Below, piece by piece: positions 12,343 to 21,400 of a DNA stretch of 64,000 nucleotides. Within the stretch, counting starts at the first letter, position 1; the number at the start of each line of letters is the position of its first letter. Where the stretch lies: assembly GCF_000967915.1 (NCBI RefSeq), contig NC_022549.1:1-64000 (forward strand), given 5' to 3'. A program made the position numbers and the translations under genes. The notes below the pieces were generated by a model. It did not search any database. It was not told the DNA's origin and saw only the letters and a list, made by a program, of their open reading frames with translations. The DNA is from Paracholeplasma brassicae (lineage in GTDB: Bacteria; Bacillota_I; Bacilli_A; Acholeplasmatales; UBA5453).

Positions 12343-12742
12343 TTTGTTCTTTGGTTTTGATGTAATCATCTTTTGTTAAATCAGCCATGTGATTCACAAA
12401 TTTAAAGTTCTCTAATTGATCATTTTCATACCTAGGAATAATGTGCATGTGAAAATGAAAAACGCTTTGTGAAGCGAGTATACCATTATTACTTAAAGTG
12501 TTTAATCCATCTGGATTGAATGCTTTTTTTATTGTCTTTGATAGTTTCGCAACGACGTAAAACAAATGTGATGCCACGTCAAGCGGTAATTCAAAGATGT
12601 CTTTATAAGCGACTTTCGGACAAACTAATGTGTGTCCCTTACTTGCCTGGGTAATATCTAAAAATGCAATCACAACGTCGTCTTCATAAACGATGTAAGC
12701 GGGAATTTCCCTAGAAATAATTTTTTCAAATATTGTTTGCAT
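12326..12742 (-). CDS. HIT-family nucleotide hydrolase
   Basis: HIT proteins hydrolyse or transfer nucleoside monophosphates, often from adenosine phosphoramidate or dinucleoside polyphosphates. The defining His-x-His-x-His motif is at residues 96-100 (HFHMHIIPRY) and the N-terminal FEKIISREIPAYIVYEDD is typical of the Hint/Hit branch. At 138 residues the length is standard. AAAGGGGG lies about eight bases before the ATG on the minus strand. It is the only minus-strand gene in this part and converges with the kinase gene; its 5' side faces pduL across a 97-base divergent spacer. Confidence 0.93.
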   Translation of the reverse strand: MQTIFEKIISREIPAYIVYEDDVVIAFLDITQASKGHTLVCPKVAYKDIFELPLDVASHLFYVVAKLSKTIKKAFNPDGLNTLSNNGILASQSVFHFHMHIIPRYENDQLENFKFVNHMADLTKDDYIKTKEQIIALL

Positions 12743-12783
12743 GAGTTCATGCCCCCTTTATAATTTTAGTATAGCATAAATAA

Positions 12784-12812
12784 TTGTAATATATTATATT
12801 AAATGTTATAAT
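12784..12812 (+). promoter_or_regulatory. Promoter of pduL
   Basis: TTGTAA (12784-12789), a 17-base spacer and TATAAT (12807-12812), with an extended TGT just before the -10, form a strong sigma-A-type promoter. AGGAGG follows at about 12827-12832, nine bases before the ATG. Confidence 0.8.
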
Positions 12813-12839
12813 TAGTTGGAATAATAGGAGGTATAAGTT

Positions 12840-13430
12840 ATGAAAAAAATTCCTATCGGTGTGTCAGGTAGACATGCTCACTTATCGCAAGAACATTTAG
12901 AAATACTCTTTGGTCCAGGCTATGAGTTGACGGTGATGAAAGACTTAAGTCAACCTGGTCAATACGCGGCAGAAGAAAAGATCGACGTTATCTCTCCAGC
13001 GGGTAAGCTTCAGGCTGGTGTGCGTATCTTAGGTCCAGTAAGAAAAGCATCACAAGTTGAGATTTCAAGAAGCGATGCAATTAGAGGTAAATTTGTTGCA
13101 CCGGTTCGCTCATCAGGCGATGTTAAAGGTAGCGGGGCATGTACATTAGTTGGTCCAAAAGGCCAAGTAGAATTAACTGAAGGTGTGATTGTTGCCGACA
13201 GACACATTCATTTCTCTTTAACAGATGCAAGTGAATTTAACGTCAAAGATGGTGACGTTGTTTCGATTAAAATCGATGGCACTAAGCCTGGTATTTTAGA
13301 AAATGTTTTATGCCGTGTTTCAGACAAGTTTGCACTTGACTGTCACATTGACACAGACGATGGCGCTGCGTTTGAAGTTCAAACTGGCGACTCGGTTACT
13401 TTAGTTAAAAAATATCAAATTATCGAATAA
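12840..13430 (+). CDS. pduL: PduL-type phosphotransacylase
   Basis: PduL swaps the acyl group between CoA and phosphate (acetyl-CoA or propionyl-CoA to the acyl phosphate), replacing Pta in some bacteria. The protein has the two half-barrel repeats of the family. Zinc-binding histidines lie in GVSGRHAHLSQEH (residues 8-19) and in ADRHIHFS near residue 118, and an arginine and glycine-rich centre (RILGPVRKASQVEIS) is also present. At 196 residues it is close to the stand-alone enzymes. No microcompartment shell or diol dehydratase genes are near, so a general fermentative role, making acetyl phosphate for ATP, is more likely than propanediol use. It has its own strong promoter. Confidence 0.93.
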   Translation: MKKIPIGVSGRHAHLSQEHLEILFGPGYELTVMKDLSQPGQYAAEEKIDVISPAGKLQAGVRILGPVRKASQVEISRSDAIRGKFVAPVRSSGDVKGSGACTLVGPKGQVELTEGVIVADRHIHFSLTDASEFNVKDGDVVSIKIDGTKPGILENVLCRVSDKFALDCHIDTDDGAAFEVQTGDSVTLVKKYQIIE

Positions 13431-13453
13431 GCCTTTTTATTAAGGCTTTTTTT
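13429..13453 (+). terminator. Hairpin terminator overlapping pduL stop
   Basis: AAGCCTT (13429-13435) pairs with AAGGCTT (13442-13448) and a run of seven T follows. The hairpin begins within the pduL stop codon, and the next gene's GCGGAGG site begins at 13454, leaving no room for a promoter between them. Confidence 0.75.
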
Positions 13454-13466
13454 GCGGAGGCTATTC

Positions 13467-14675
13467 ATGATAAGAAAACGCGACAACAAAAAGGTTTTTC
13501 GTGACCCGATTTATGGTTATATTAACGTTGAATACGACTTCATCAGTGACTTGATTGACTCTAATGAGTTTCAACGTCTAAGACGTATTAGACAACTCTC
13601 AGGTGTCTCGATGGTCTTTCATGGGGCAGAACATTCACGTTTTTCACACTCGATCGGAGTTTATGGTCTTGCGTATAAAGTCTTGCAAGAACAACAAGTC
13701 ATCAAAAACTATTTAAATGAATACGAACAGGTGGTTTTTTTAACTGCTGCACTATTACACGACATTGGTCATGGCCCATACTCGCATTCATTTGAGCATG
13801 TCTTTGGCTTATCACATGAGGCTTACTCCGCTAAAATTATCAAACATTCAACAGGCATTGCCTCTATTCTAGATCAAGTGAGTGAATCATTAAAAGAAGA
13901 CGTTTGTTCAGTGATATTAAAACAAGGTAAGTTTAAAATCATCGAACAACTGATTTCTAGTCAATTAGACGTTGATCGAATGGACTACTTAGAACGTGAT
14001 TCTTATTTCACAGGGGCAAAATATGGAAACATTGATAAAGACCGAATCATTCGAATGATGACGATTAAAGACGACATTATCGTCTTTAAAGAAGGTGCGA
14101 TTCACGCAATCGAGAACTACTTAATTAGTCGTTATCACATGTACTGGCAGGTTTATTATCACCCAGTAGCAAGGTCTTATGAAATCATCTTAGAACAAAT
14201 CTATCTACGTATGCTTGATTTGATAAAAGACAAACAATTAGATGATGACTACAGTTTATATTTAAAAAATGTCATTGAAAACCAAGAAGACATTACCTCG
14301 TATCTAGAGTTAGATGACTACTATGTGAACGGGTTAATCAAGCGTTACAGGCATCACAAAGACGTAATATTAAACACACTTTGTAACGACTTTCTAGATC
14401 GACACTTATTTTCTTATGAAACGATCAAAGATACGTCAGATGAAAGAATCCTTGAAATTAAAGCACTCGTTAATGATAATAACTATTTTTATAAAATCGA
14501 TCAAGTGTCTCAAGTCACCTACTTATTGAATGAATTTGACATCGTAATCAATCGCATCAATATTTTAATGAAAGATGGCGAAATTAAGAAACTTGATCAA
14601 GTCTCACCAATCGTCAAAGGGTTGTCTGTTTCAGGTATAAAAACAGATTGTAAACTCTTCTTTAGACATGTTTAA
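13467..14675 (+). CDS. HD-domain phosphohydrolase (dGTPase-like, COG1078)
   Basis: This is a metal-dependent HD-superfamily phosphohydrolase related to dNTP triphosphohydrolases. Metal-binding motifs are seen as SRFSHSIGVYGLAY, LLHDIGHGPYSHSFEH (the HD pair) and the later QLDVDRMDYLERD. From ATG 13467 the protein has 402 residues; GCGGAGG at 13454-13460 supports this start over an upstream TTG at 13452. A dNTP-pool or nucleotide-hydrolysis role is inferred from the family, and the exact substrate is not evident. It heads an overlapping set with rnmV, ksgA and ispE, and its expression appears to depend on read-through from pduL because no promoter fits in between. Confidence 0.88.
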   Translation: MIRKRDNKKVFRDPIYGYINVEYDFISDLIDSNEFQRLRRIRQLSGVSMVFHGAEHSRFSHSIGVYGLAYKVLQEQQVIKNYLNEYEQVVFLTAALLHDIGHGPYSHSFEHVFGLSHEAYSAKIIKHSTGIASILDQVSESLKEDVCSVILKQGKFKIIEQLISSQLDVDRMDYLERDSYFTGAKYGNIDKDRIIRMMTIKDDIIVFKEGAIHAIENYLISRYHMYWQVYYHPVARSYEIILEQIYLRMLDLIKDKQLDDDYSLYLKNVIENQEDITSYLELDDYYVNGLIKRYRHHKDVILNTLCNDFLDRHLFSYETIKDTSDERILEIKALVNDNNYFYKIDQVSQVTYLLNEFDIVINRINILMKDGEIKKLDQVSPIVKGLSVSGIKTDCKLFFRHV

Positions 14676-15213
14676 AGAAGTCGTAGTTGTTGAAGGGATT
14701 CATGATGAGTTACGCCTAAAAGAAATATTTAGTGACATCGATACGATCAGTACCAACGGATCAGAAGTCAGTGAGGCGTTACTTGAATCCTTAGAACAAT
14801 TAGCCAAAACAAGAGATCTAATCTTGTTTCTTGACCCGGATTCGGCTGGTGAACGCATCAGACGAATCATTTCAACACGCATTTTAAACGTTAAACACGC
14901 GTTTATCACATACGACGAAGGCGTTTCGAAGAATCATAAAAAAGTAGGAATTGAACACGCGTCAAAAGAGGCAATAATGACCGCTCTTCAGTTGTCTAAA
15001 GAGACGATAGAAAAACGCTCTGACGTAACATTTGACTACTTAGTTGATCGAGGATTAATCAATCAACCTTACTCAAAAGAACTTAGATTAATGGTTTGTA
15101 ACCAACTGCGTATTGGTTATGTTAACTCAAAAGGATTATTAAAACGACTACACATGTTTTCAATTTCGATTAAAGACATAGAGGGGGTACTTGATGCAAA
15201 CCAACAGACCTAA
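14668..15213 (+). CDS. rnmV: Ribonuclease M5
   Basis: RNase M5 performs the final maturation of 5S rRNA. The N-terminal TOPRIM domain is clear: VVEGIHDELRLKEIF holds the catalytic glutamate and LILFLDPDSAGERIRR the D-x-D pair. The typical YDEGVSKNHKKVGIEHAS element follows. At 181 residues the length is normal. It overlaps the HD gene by eight bases and has no clear ribosome binding site of its own, so it is probably made by translational coupling. Its position directly before ksgA matches B. subtilis. Confidence 0.93.
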   Translation: MFKEVVVVEGIHDELRLKEIFSDIDTISTNGSEVSEALLESLEQLAKTRDLILFLDPDSAGERIRRIISTRILNVKHAFITYDEGVSKNHKKVGIEHASKEAIMTALQLSKETIEKRSDVTFDYLVDRGLINQPYSKELRLMVCNQLRIGYVNSKGLLKRLHMFSISIKDIEGVLDANQQT

Positions 15214-16006
15214 AAAACAATATGGACAGAACTTTTTAACCGATGAACACGTCTTAAGAGAAATCATCAGTCGTTCTGCGATTGATAAAGATTCGATTGT
15301 CATTGAAATTGGTCCTGGTAGAGGTGCACTGACAAAACATTTAGTTAAGGCCGTTAAACACGTACTTGCTTTTGAAATTGATGAGACACTTAAACCATAT
15401 TTAATCCCGATACAAGCGGATAATCCTAATTTAGAGATTCTCTTTCAAGATGTGATGAGCATCAACATCAAAGAAGAAATTGAACAACGATTTAACGATC
15501 AACGTGTGGCTTGTATTGCAAATATTCCATATTACATTACTAGTCCAATTATCTTTATGTTATTAGAAACAAATAACGTTACAAATGCTTCTTTAATGAT
15601 ACAAAAAGAAGTGGCTGATCGTTTGATTGCAAATCCGAAAACAAAAGCCTATGGGGCATTTACGGTCTTAGTTAAATTTGAGGCTGAAGTTAAAAAACTC
15701 ATCAGTGTGAAACGTGGGTGCTTCTATCCAATACCGGCCGTTGATTCTGCCGTCATTGAATTAACGAAACACAACACGTATAAAGAACAATGTAGAAACC
15801 ATGAACTCTTTAGACAACTCGTTAAAGCATCGTTTGGTCAAAAGAGAAAAACATTATTAAATAACTTGAGTCAAACCTTTGATTTAAATAAACAAGAATT
15901 ACTTAAAAAACTACAATTGATTGATGACTCTTACACAGAATTCACTAGAGCTGAGGAGATGTCGATTGATCAATTCATTCAATTAACGAATGGGTGGGAA
16001 CTATGA
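15194..16006 (+). CDS. rsmA: 16S rRNA A1518/A1519 dimethyltransferase
   Basis: RsmA (KsgA) dimethylates two adjacent adenines near the 3' end of 16S rRNA during small-subunit assembly. The SAM-binding motif VIEIGPGRGALT and the catalytic NIPYYITSP are intact, and the C-terminal helical domain follows the usual pattern (ASFGQKRKTLLNNL). I prefer ATG 15194 over the preceding TTG because GAGGGGG at 15181-15187 is well placed; this gives 270 residues. It overlaps the end of rnmV by 20 bases and is followed directly by ispE, which starts just before its stop. Confidence 0.95.
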   Translation: MQTNRPKKQYGQNFLTDEHVLREIISRSAIDKDSIVIEIGPGRGALTKHLVKAVKHVLAFEIDETLKPYLIPIQADNPNLEILFQDVMSINIKEEIEQRFNDQRVACIANIPYYITSPIIFMLLETNNVTNASLMIQKEVADRLIANPKTKAYGAFTVLVKFEAEVKKLISVKRGCFYPIPAVDSAVIELTKHNTYKEQCRNHELFRQLVKASFGQKRKTLLNNLSQTFDLNKQELLKKLQLIDDSYTEFTRAEEMSIDQFIQLTNGWEL

Positions 16007-16827
16007 TTAGAGAACACGCGTATGCAAAAATTAACTTAGCCCTAGAAATCGTCAGAAAAAGGGACGATGGTTATCATGAATTAAAGTCATTGATGATTCC
16101 AATTGAACTTAAAGATGAACTTATTTTCACAAAAGGAGTCGGACTTAATTTTGCATCAAATGTTGCAATCGCTGACAATTCGATTATCAAAGTATACGAA
16201 GTCATGAAAAACCGCTATAACGTTAAAGAGGGTGTCTCAATTAGCCTGATTAAGGAAATACCCGTTGGTGCTGGCCTTGGTGGCGGTTCCGCTGATATTG
16301 CAGCAACCATTCGAGGGCTTAATCGTTTTTGGCAATTAAACCTAGACAGTAAAGAAATGAGAAAACTCTCAATTGAGCTTGGCTCAGACACATTATTTTG
16401 TTTATACAACTCACCTGCCATCATCACAGGTCGAGGTGAGTATATTGAATTCATTAACAGTGAGATGAAGTTTGAGCACATTACGCTAGTAGTACCTAAT
16501 TATCAAACATCGACGAAAGAAGCGTTTAAGCATGTGACGTTTTATCAACACGACAATGAGAAATTTGAACAGATAAAGAAATCATTTATAGAAAACAAAA
16601 GAGATGACTTAAAAGATGCGCTATATAATGACATGTTAGATGCTAACTTCATTCTACACAATGAATCAAGACTCTATTTTAAAGCATTACAGACTCAGGG
16701 ACTAAAACCACATTTATCCGGTAGTGGCTCAGTCATCTACTTTCTAGATCTTAATCAAGACGAATTAGAAAGACTCAGAGAATTAACGCCAAGTAATTAT
16801 CAAATAATAAAAACAAAACAGCTTTAA
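16003..16827 (+). CDS. ispE: 4-diphosphocytidyl-2-C-methylerythritol kinase
   Basis: IspE is the GHMP kinase of the non-mevalonate (MEP) isoprenoid pathway and phosphorylates CDP-methylerythritol. It shows the N-terminal AYAKINLALEIV, the ATP loop PVGAGLGGGSADIAA near residue 90, and the C-terminal GSGSVIYFL motif. ATG 16003 overlaps the rsmA stop by four bases and gives 274 residues; an in-frame GTG at 15994 is less likely. It implies that this organism makes isoprenoids by the MEP route, as in B. subtilis where ispE also follows ksgA. The other pathway genes are not in the window. Confidence 0.94.
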   Translation: MIREHAYAKINLALEIVRKRDDGYHELKSLMIPIELKDELIFTKGVGLNFASNVAIADNSIIKVYEVMKNRYNVKEGVSISLIKEIPVGAGLGGGSADIAATIRGLNRFWQLNLDSKEMRKLSIELGSDTLFCLYNSPAIITGRGEYIEFINSEMKFEHITLVVPNYQTSTKEAFKHVTFYQHDNEKFEQIKKSFIENKRDDLKDALYNDMLDANFILHNESRLYFKALQTQGLKPHLSGSGSVIYFLDLNQDELERLRELTPSNYQIIKTKQL

Positions 16828-16831
16828 GAAT

Positions 16832-16840
16832 TGATATAAT
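16832..16840 (+). promoter_or_regulatory. Extended -10 promoter of prs
   Basis: TGATATAAT is an extended -10 element starting five bases after the ispE stop. No -35 is apparent. AGGGGG follows at about 16852-16857, ten bases before the prs ATG. Confidence 0.6.
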
Positions 16841-16867
16841 ATAGCTATAGCAGGGGGAATATAAACT

Positions 16868-17842
16868 ATGTCAGTTATCGAAGGTAAGAAAGTAAAATTG
16901 TTTGCATTATCCGCAAACCCATCACTTGCACAAGATGTAAGTGAAGCTTCAGGTATTCCAATTTCAGCGTGCGAAGTCACAAGATTCGCTGATGGTGAAA
17001 TTGGCGTAAACATCACAGAATCCGTCCGTGGTCACCATGTGTTTGTGGTTCAACCAACCTCAAAACCAGTCAATGAATCGTTAATGGAAGTATTGATTAT
17101 GACCGATGCACTAAAACGTGCCTCAGCAGCAAGCATCACCATCTTAATGCCATATTATGGTTATTCAAGACAAGATAGAAAAGCCAAATCAAGACAACCA
17201 ATTACGGCAAAATTAGTCGCTGATTTACTTCAAGTCGCCGGTGTTGACCGTGTGATTTGTATCGACTTACACGCGGCTCAAATTCAAGGGTTCTTCGATA
17301 TTCCAATCGATAACTTTCCAGGGATGCCACTACTTGCGTCCTACTTTGTCGATAGCAAACTAGAAAACATCACGGTTGTATCACCTGATCATGGTGGTGT
17401 GACACGCGCAAGAAGTTTTGCTAAAATGCTTGGTACACCAATTGCGATTATTGATAAGCGTCGTCCGGAGGCAAACAAAGCCGAAGTGATGAACATCATA
17501 GGTGATGTCGCTGGTAGAACATGTATTATGGTTGATGACATCATCGATACCGGTGGTACATTAATGGCAGGGGCAAATGCACTACTTGAAGCAGGCGCAA
17601 CCGCAGTTTATGCGGCAGCAACCCACGCGATATTCTCTAATAACGCGATTGAACGCTTACAAAATTCTAACATCAAAAAAGTCATTGTCACCAACACAAT
17701 CGTGTTAGATGACGTCGATAAATACGACAAGATTGAACAACTATCGATTGGCCAACTCTTAGGTAAATCGATTCTAAATATCATTGAAGACGAACCAATC
17801 AGCCAAATATTTGAAAATATCTACAAAGATTCCAAACAATAA
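16868..17842 (+). CDS. prs: Ribose-phosphate pyrophosphokinase
   Basis: PRPP synthetase makes 5-phosphoribosyl diphosphate from ribose 5-phosphate and ATP for purine, pyrimidine, NAD and tryptophan synthesis. Recognisable motifs are the N-terminal [15 protein letters not shown] with [10 protein letters not shown], the catalytic flexible-loop region [31 protein letters not shown], and the PRPP-binding [10 protein letters not shown]. At 324 residues it is standard length. It has its own extended -10 promoter and ends with TAATG shared with pth, so the two are cotranscribed, as in B. subtilis. Confidence 0.97.
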   Translation: MSVIEGKKVKLFALSANPSLAQDVSEASGIPISACEVTRFADGEIGVNITESVRGHHVFVVQPTSKPVNESLMEVLIMTDALKRASAASITILMPYYGYSRQDRKAKSRQPITAKLVADLLQVAGVDRVICIDLHAAQIQGFFDIPIDNFPGMPLLASYFVDSKLENITVVSPDHGGVTRARSFAKMLGTPIAIIDKRRPEANKAEVMNIIGDVAGRTCIMVDDIIDTGGTLMAGANALLEAGATAVYAAATHAIFSNNAIERLQNSNIKKVIVTNTIVLDDVDKYDKIEQLSIGQLLGKSILNIIEDEPISQIFENIYKDSKQ

Positions 17843-18414
17843 TGAAACTAATTGTTGGCTTAGGTAATCCAGGAAAAGACTACGATAAAACGAGGCACAA
17901 CGTTGGGTTTGAAGTACTAGACTTATTAGCTAAAGAAAATAATGTGACATTCAAATTGGACAAAAATTTCGACGGTCTAATTACCACCTATCAAGAAGGA
18001 TTAGAAAAAGTCATCTTATTAAAACCAACGACCTACATGAACTTATCGGGTCAATCCGTCATCAAAGTAAAAAATTATTATAAGGTCGATCTAAATGATA
18101 TACTGATTGTTGTTGATGATATTAACATTGAACTAGCAGCACTTAGATTAAGAGAAAAAGGCAGTGCGGGTGGCCATAATGGACTAAAAAGTCTAATTAG
18201 CCACTTACAGTCAAACGAATTTAAACGTATTCGTGTTGGCATCAAATTTGAAAAAGGTGACTTGATTAATCACGTCTTAGGAAAGTTTTCGAAAAAAGAG
18301 CTTGAGGTCTTAGAACCCGCCTTTCAATTGGCGAAAGACGCATGTGTCTTATTTAGTAAAAATACCCCTTTTTCAAACATCATGACAAGATACAACACCC
18401 CGGCGATTTCATAA
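17842..18414 (+). CDS. pth: Peptidyl-tRNA hydrolase
   Basis: Pth releases tRNA from peptidyl-tRNAs that drop off the ribosome. The start KLIVGLGNPGKDYDKTRHNVGF carries the catalytic His, and KPTTYMNLSGQSV and GSAGGHNGLKSL hold the conserved Asn and the substrate-contacting residues. The 190-residue length is normal. The ATG overlaps the prs stop by one base. A hairpin built across its stop codon resembles a terminator, and the mfd ribosome binding site lies a few bases beyond it. Confidence 0.96.
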   Translation: MKLIVGLGNPGKDYDKTRHNVGFEVLDLLAKENNVTFKLDKNFDGLITTYQEGLEKVILLKPTTYMNLSGQSVIKVKNYYKVDLNDILIVVDDINIELAALRLREKGSAGGHNGLKSLISHLQSNEFKRIRVGIKFEKGDLINHVLGKFSKKELEVLEPAFQLAKDACVLFSKNTPFSNIMTRYNTPAIS

Positions 18415-18427
18415 TCGTCCGGTTTTT
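18400..18427 (+). terminator. Hairpin terminator overlapping pth stop
   Basis: CCGGCGATT (18400-18408) pairs with AATCGTCCGG (18413-18422) with one bulged base. The loop contains part of the stop codon and a T5 run follows. The mfd site AAGGAG begins at 18440, so no full promoter fits after it. Confidence 0.65.
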
Positions 18428-18453
18428 GTCGTCAAAAATAAGGAGAAGCGCCG

Positions 18454-21400
18454 ATGAGTTCACTATTTGATCTATTTCTAAATTTAAAAACAAACCGACC
18501 AATCGTTGGGAAAAAGGACAACTTAAGATTAAATCAAATCACCGATAGCTATAACCAGTTATTGGTTTCTTCCCTTTATTTGACCTCAAATGAGACGGTT
18601 TTTGTGGTCTTACCTAACCTTTATATGGCTCAACAATACTACGACGGCTTATCAACCATTTGTGGGGCAGAAAACGTCTTATTTTATCCAGCCGATGAAA
18701 TGTTGTCCTCCTTAATGGCCTTATCGAGTCAAGAGTTTAAAATTGAGCGTATTTACACGCTTGGCAGTTTAATCAACCAAGATAAAAGAATCGTTGTAAC
18801 AAATCAAAATGGTGCAATGAAGAGACAGTTGTCAAAAGAAGATTGGATGGATGCCACGAGAAAATTAGAAGTTGGCAAAGAAATCAATCGTGATGATTTA
18901 ATCGGTTATCTGGTCAGTCACGGCTACTCACATGAATATACAGTGACAAAAACCGGTGAATTTGGTCTAAGAGGTTCAATCCTTGATATCTTTCCTATTG
19001 GGGCTGAAACGCCTTATCGTGTGGATTTCTTTGGTGATGAAGTAGACCGAATCAAACTCTTTAAACCAGACACACAACTTTCAATTGGTGAAACCAACGA
19101 GATTTCAATATTACCAATGAATGAACTCTTTTTTAATGATCACAAACGGGATCAAGTCATCGAACAAATTGAAGCATTTTTAGAAACAAAGACGCTTTCA
19201 AAAGAAGAATACACGAAATTCAATACCGATCTAGATCACTTATATAATCGTAGGGACTTGGATAGTCTAACCTACTTTACCCACTTTTTTAACCCAAACC
19301 CAGAAACGTTATTTGATTTTACCGACCAAAAGACCATCATCTACGTGGATGAACATAAAATGGCTAAAAACTACGACCGAATGGATTTGGATTTAGCCGA
19401 CTATTTAAAGCAGTTAAAAGGTGAAGTCTTTTATGAGTTTAAGTACTATTTAAAGATGAAGGAGTTAATGAGTTACCCTCACATTGAAATCACAGGGTTT
19501 ACCCCGCTTAATAATGATCACCTATATTCGGTATATGCAAGAGATGAAATCATCTATCAAGGTAACGTCAATGCGTTTATTGATGAGATAAAGAAAAATA
19601 AAGGTACTTACGTGGTTTCAATGAACCAGCCACAACGCTTTGATCGAATTAAGGATTTATTCGAAGAAGCAGGTATTGACTATATTTGTAACCCCAGAAT
19701 CATTGAAGAAGGTATTATGAACTTATTCTACCCGATGAATTTACCGAGCACCTACCTTCAACAAGATGCCATTCACTTTTTAAATGAACAAGACATCTTT
19801 GATTATAAGAGTCATAAAAGACTAATCCGATACAAATCGGTAATTAGTGAAGCAATTAAAATATCATCAGTAGAGGAGTTAAAAGTAGGCGACTTTGTTG
19901 TCCATTATGATTACGGCATTGGTCAATATAAAGGGCTACAAACGATGGAACTTGGTGGGCATAAAAAAGACTACATACACATTGCTTACCAAGGCACTGA
20001 CTTTTTATACATACCAATTGATCAAATCGATATGATTTTAAAATACTCATCAAGAGATGGTCACGTACCAACGCTAACTAAGTTAGGCACGGCTTCATGG
20101 AATAACACAAAAAAGAGAGTCAAAGAAAAGCTCAATGACATATCCGATAAACTAATCAAACTTTACGCTGAAAGAGAAAATGCCGAAGGTTTCTCGTTTC
20201 CTAAGGATGATCAAATGCAATTAGATTTTGAAAATTCGTTTGAATTCGAAGAAACAATCGACCAGTTAAAAGCAATTAAAGACGTTAAAAAAGACATGGA
20301 GTCAAAAAGACCGATGGACCGTTTATTAATTGGGGATGTTGGCTATGGTAAGACCGAAGTCGCTATGCGTGCTGCCTTTAAAGCAGTGGTAGCAAACAAA
20401 CAGGTTTGTTATTTAGTGCCCACAACCGTCCTTGCAAGACAGCATTTTTACGCATTTAAAAAACGCTTTGAACCATTTGGAATTAATGTCGAACTTTTGA
20501 GCCGTTTTGTCTCAGATAGAGAACAAAACGAGACACTAAAAAAAATGGAAAAAGGCCTGGTCGATGTCGTCATTGGGACACACCGACTACTATCCAAAGA
20601 CATCGTGTTTAAAGACCTCGGTTTACTCATCATTGATGAGGAACAACGTTTTGGTGTGGAACACAAAGAGAAAATCAAAGAAATGCGAATCAATGTGGAT
20701 GTCTTATCACTTTCAGCCACACCTATCCCAAGAACGCTTCAAATGAGTTTGATGGGCATTAAAGATTTAACAATGATTGAAACACCACCTTTAAACCGCT
20801 ATCCAATTCAAACCTACGTCCTAGAAAGACACGAGGCGATCATTAAAGAAGCGATTGAACGTGAACTTGCTAGAGCAGGACAAGTCTTTTATTTGTACAA
20901 TAAGGTCTCAGACATGGAATCAGTCGTTAGGAAATTATTTAAACTTGTGCCTGAGGCAAAAATCACGTTTGCCCATGGTAAGATGAGTAAAGATGTCCTT
21001 GAAGATCGACTCTCTGAATTTATAGACCGACGGTTTGATGTTTTAGTCTCAACGACCATCATCGAAACAGGTATAGATATCCCAAACACCAACACACTAA
21101 TTATTCATGATGCAGACAGGCTTGGCCTTTCTCAGCTTTATCAAATTAGAGGTAGAGTTGGTCGTAGCGACAAGATCGCTTACGCCTATTTAATGTATCA
21201 AAAGAATAAAGACATGAGTGACGATGCCATCAAACGTCTACAAACCATTAAAGACTTTACAGAACTTGGATCAGGCTTTAAGATCGCGATGAGAGACTTA
21301 TCAATCCGAGGCGCTGGAGATATCTTAGGTGATGAACAATCTGGTTTTATCGACAGCGTAGGTATGGAGCTCTATTTAAAACTACTTGAAGAATCCGTCA

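Noticed and set aside
13452-13466. TTG start for the HD gene
   Set aside because: It lies within the terminator T run and before the GCGGAGG site; ATG 13467 is better placed.
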